Of a DNA stretch of 8,736 bases, positions 6,994 through 8,736 are shown piece by piece. The translations under genes were made by a program, and so were the position numbers. The DNA comes from Verrucomicrobiaceae bacterium (lineage in GTDB: Bacteria > Verrucomicrobiota > Verrucomicrobiae > Verrucomicrobiales > Akkermansiaceae): positions 1 through 8,736 of the forward strand of contig RPOS01000130.1 of assembly GCA_003820635.1 (NCBI GenBank), read 5' to 3'. Below the pieces are notes generated by a model. The model was not told the origin of the DNA. It worked only from the letters and a program-made list of their open reading frames with translations, and did no database searches. The first letter of the stretch is position 1. Every line of letters begins with the position of its first letter.

Positions 6994-7914
6994 ATGTCCG
7001 AAAAACCACGGGTTGCGATTCTCGGCGTCACCGGCTTCATCGGCCGTGGCCTGCCCGCGCTGCTTGCTTCGCAAGGCTTCGCCTGCACCGGCATCAGCCG
7101 CTCCGGCGGCGGCTCCGTGCCGGGCATCGACTGCTGGCAGGCGCCGGACCGCCTCGATCTGGCCCGCCACCATGCGGTGATCAATCTCGCCGGCGAGCGC
7201 ATCGACCGCCGCTGGACGGCGGAAAACCAGCGCCGCTTCCATGAAAGCCGGGTGGGCGTGACCCGCCGCCTGGTGGCAGGCATCCACGCATTGCCTGCGG
7301 ATGCCCGGCCCAAGGTGCTCGTCAACACCTCCGCCGTCGGCATCTATGGCGACCGGGGCGACGAGATTCTAACGGAAAATGCGGCTCCGGGCGGCGGCTA
7401 TCTGGCGGAGCTCTGCCGCGAATGGGAACTGGCCGCCACCGCTGCGGAAACTCCCGGCCTGCGGGTGGTCCGCCCGCGCATCGGCGTCGTGCTTGGCCGT
7501 GGCGGCCCCGCGTTTGAAAAACTCCGGCTGGTGTTCAAATCCGGCCTCGCTGGCAGGCTCGGCTCCGGCCGCCAGTGGATGCCGTGGATCCACCTGGATG
7601 ACCTGCGCGCGGCGCTGGTTCACGCGGTCGTTTCCGAATCTCTAACAGGTGCCGCCAACTGCGCCGCGCCGAATCCCGAAGCCAACCGCGACTTCACCCG
7701 CAAGTTCGCCGCCGCCGTCCACCGCCCGGCGCTGCTGCCGGTGCCGGGCTTCGCCCTCAAGCTCGCGCTCGGTGGCTTCGGCGGTGCGCTGCTCGCCAGC
7801 CAGCGCGCCGTGCCCGCAGTGCTCGAGGCGGATGGCTTCCGCTTCCGTTTCCCCACCCTCGAATCCGCGCTGGCGGACCTGCTTGGAAGTGGCGGCGATC
7901 ACCGGTCGCCGTAA
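6994..7914 (+). CDS. TIGR01777/YfcH-type NAD(P)-binding epimerase-like SDR protein
   Basis: The 306-residue protein begins with a Rossmann motif (GVTGFIG, residues 11-17). It carries the signatures of the TIGR01777 branch of atypical short-chain dehydrogenases: AVINLAGERIDRRWT (61-75), SRVGVTRRLV (85-94), NTSAVGIYGD (111-120), YLAELCREWE (136-145) in place of the usual YxxxK, and QWMPWIHLDDL (194-204). A DUF1731-like C-terminus follows (AAPNPEA at 224-230, then SQRAVPAVLEADGFRFRFPTLESAL at 269-293). The reaction is not established for this family, and no substrate can be read off. The frame is open far upstream into lptD, but the ATG at 6994 puts the nucleotide-binding strand at the N-terminus as in relatives, so I chose it. 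No transmembrane segment, so cytoplasmic. It converges on ligA with 31 bases between the stops and no obvious terminator. Confidence 0.9.
   Translation: MSEKPRVAILGVTGFIGRGLPALLASQGFACTGISRSGGGSVPGIDCWQAPDRLDLARHHAVINLAGERIDRRWTAENQRRFHESRVGVTRRLVAGIHALPADARPKVLVNTSAVGIYGDRGDEILTENAAPGGGYLAELCREWELAATAAETPGLRVVRPRIGVVLGRGGPAFEKLRLVFKSGLAGRLGSGRQWMPWIHLDDLRAALVHAVVSESLTGAANCAAPNPEANRDFTRKFAAAVHRPALLPVPGFALKLALGGFGGALLASQRAVPAVLEADGFRFRFPTLESALADLLGSGGDHRSP
7368..7375 (+). repeat. TCTAACRG motif copy 6 (in SDR gene)
   Basis: TCTAACGG on the plus strand, read as Ile-Leu-Thr-Glu with CTA ACG near residue 126 of the SDR protein. Confidence 0.6.
7641..7648 (+). repeat. TCTAACRG motif copy 7 (in SDR gene)
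   Basis: TCTAACAG on the plus strand, read as Ser-Leu-Thr-Gly with CTA ACA near residue 217 of the SDR protein. Confidence 0.6.
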
Positions 7915-7945
7915 TATCCTCAGCAAAACGGGAAACCTCTTCAGA

Positions 7946-8736
<791 letters not shown>

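Overview
The window looks like the chromosome of a GC-rich, diderm (LPS-type outer membrane) bacterium. The gene set, the long LigA insertions and the general protein style suggest Verrucomicrobiota. That placement is my inference from family resemblance and not from a marker gene. No CRISPR array, rRNA operon, transposase, toxin-antitoxin pair or defence gene is visible.

Layout. Positions 1 to about 589 hold no convincing gene and are poorer in GC (about 53% by hand count over 301-540, against 65-70% in sampled lines of the genes downstream). This stretch ends at the 3' end of a tRNA gene (590-617) with no 5' half beside it. That is the classic footprint of the distal end of an integrated element, so I read the left edge as the tail of a genomic island and everything right of 617 as ordinary chromosome. 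A perfect palindrome follows (631-649). Next come a two-domain M16 metallopeptidase (741-3248, minus) and, divergent from it, a small membrane-anchored protein of unknown function (3299-3763, plus). A minus-strand pair follows: the outer-membrane LPS-assembly protein LptD (4428-6884) and, 11 bases downstream, an NfsB-type nitroreductase (3760-4416). Divergent from lptD is a TIGR01777/YfcH-type sugar-epimerase-like SDR protein (6994-7914, plus). It converges on the 3' part of ligA (7946 to beyond the right edge, minus).

How the genes relate. The genes are mostly housekeeping and do not form an obvious pathway. LptD is the envelope-biogenesis gene, the M16 protease and nitroreductase are general enzymes, and LigA seals DNA nicks. 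The small 3299-3763 protein has a weak resemblance to the periplasmic part of Wzz-like chain-length regulators, which would also be an envelope role.

Three things deserve a second look. The short motif TCTAACRG occurs eight times, almost always as a Leu-Thr codon pair with the uncommon CTA codon, while TCTGAC was not found. The tRNA 3' end marks a probable island boundary. A 7-base tandem repeat sits in frame in the ligA linker. I did not find a clear new multi-gene system in this window.
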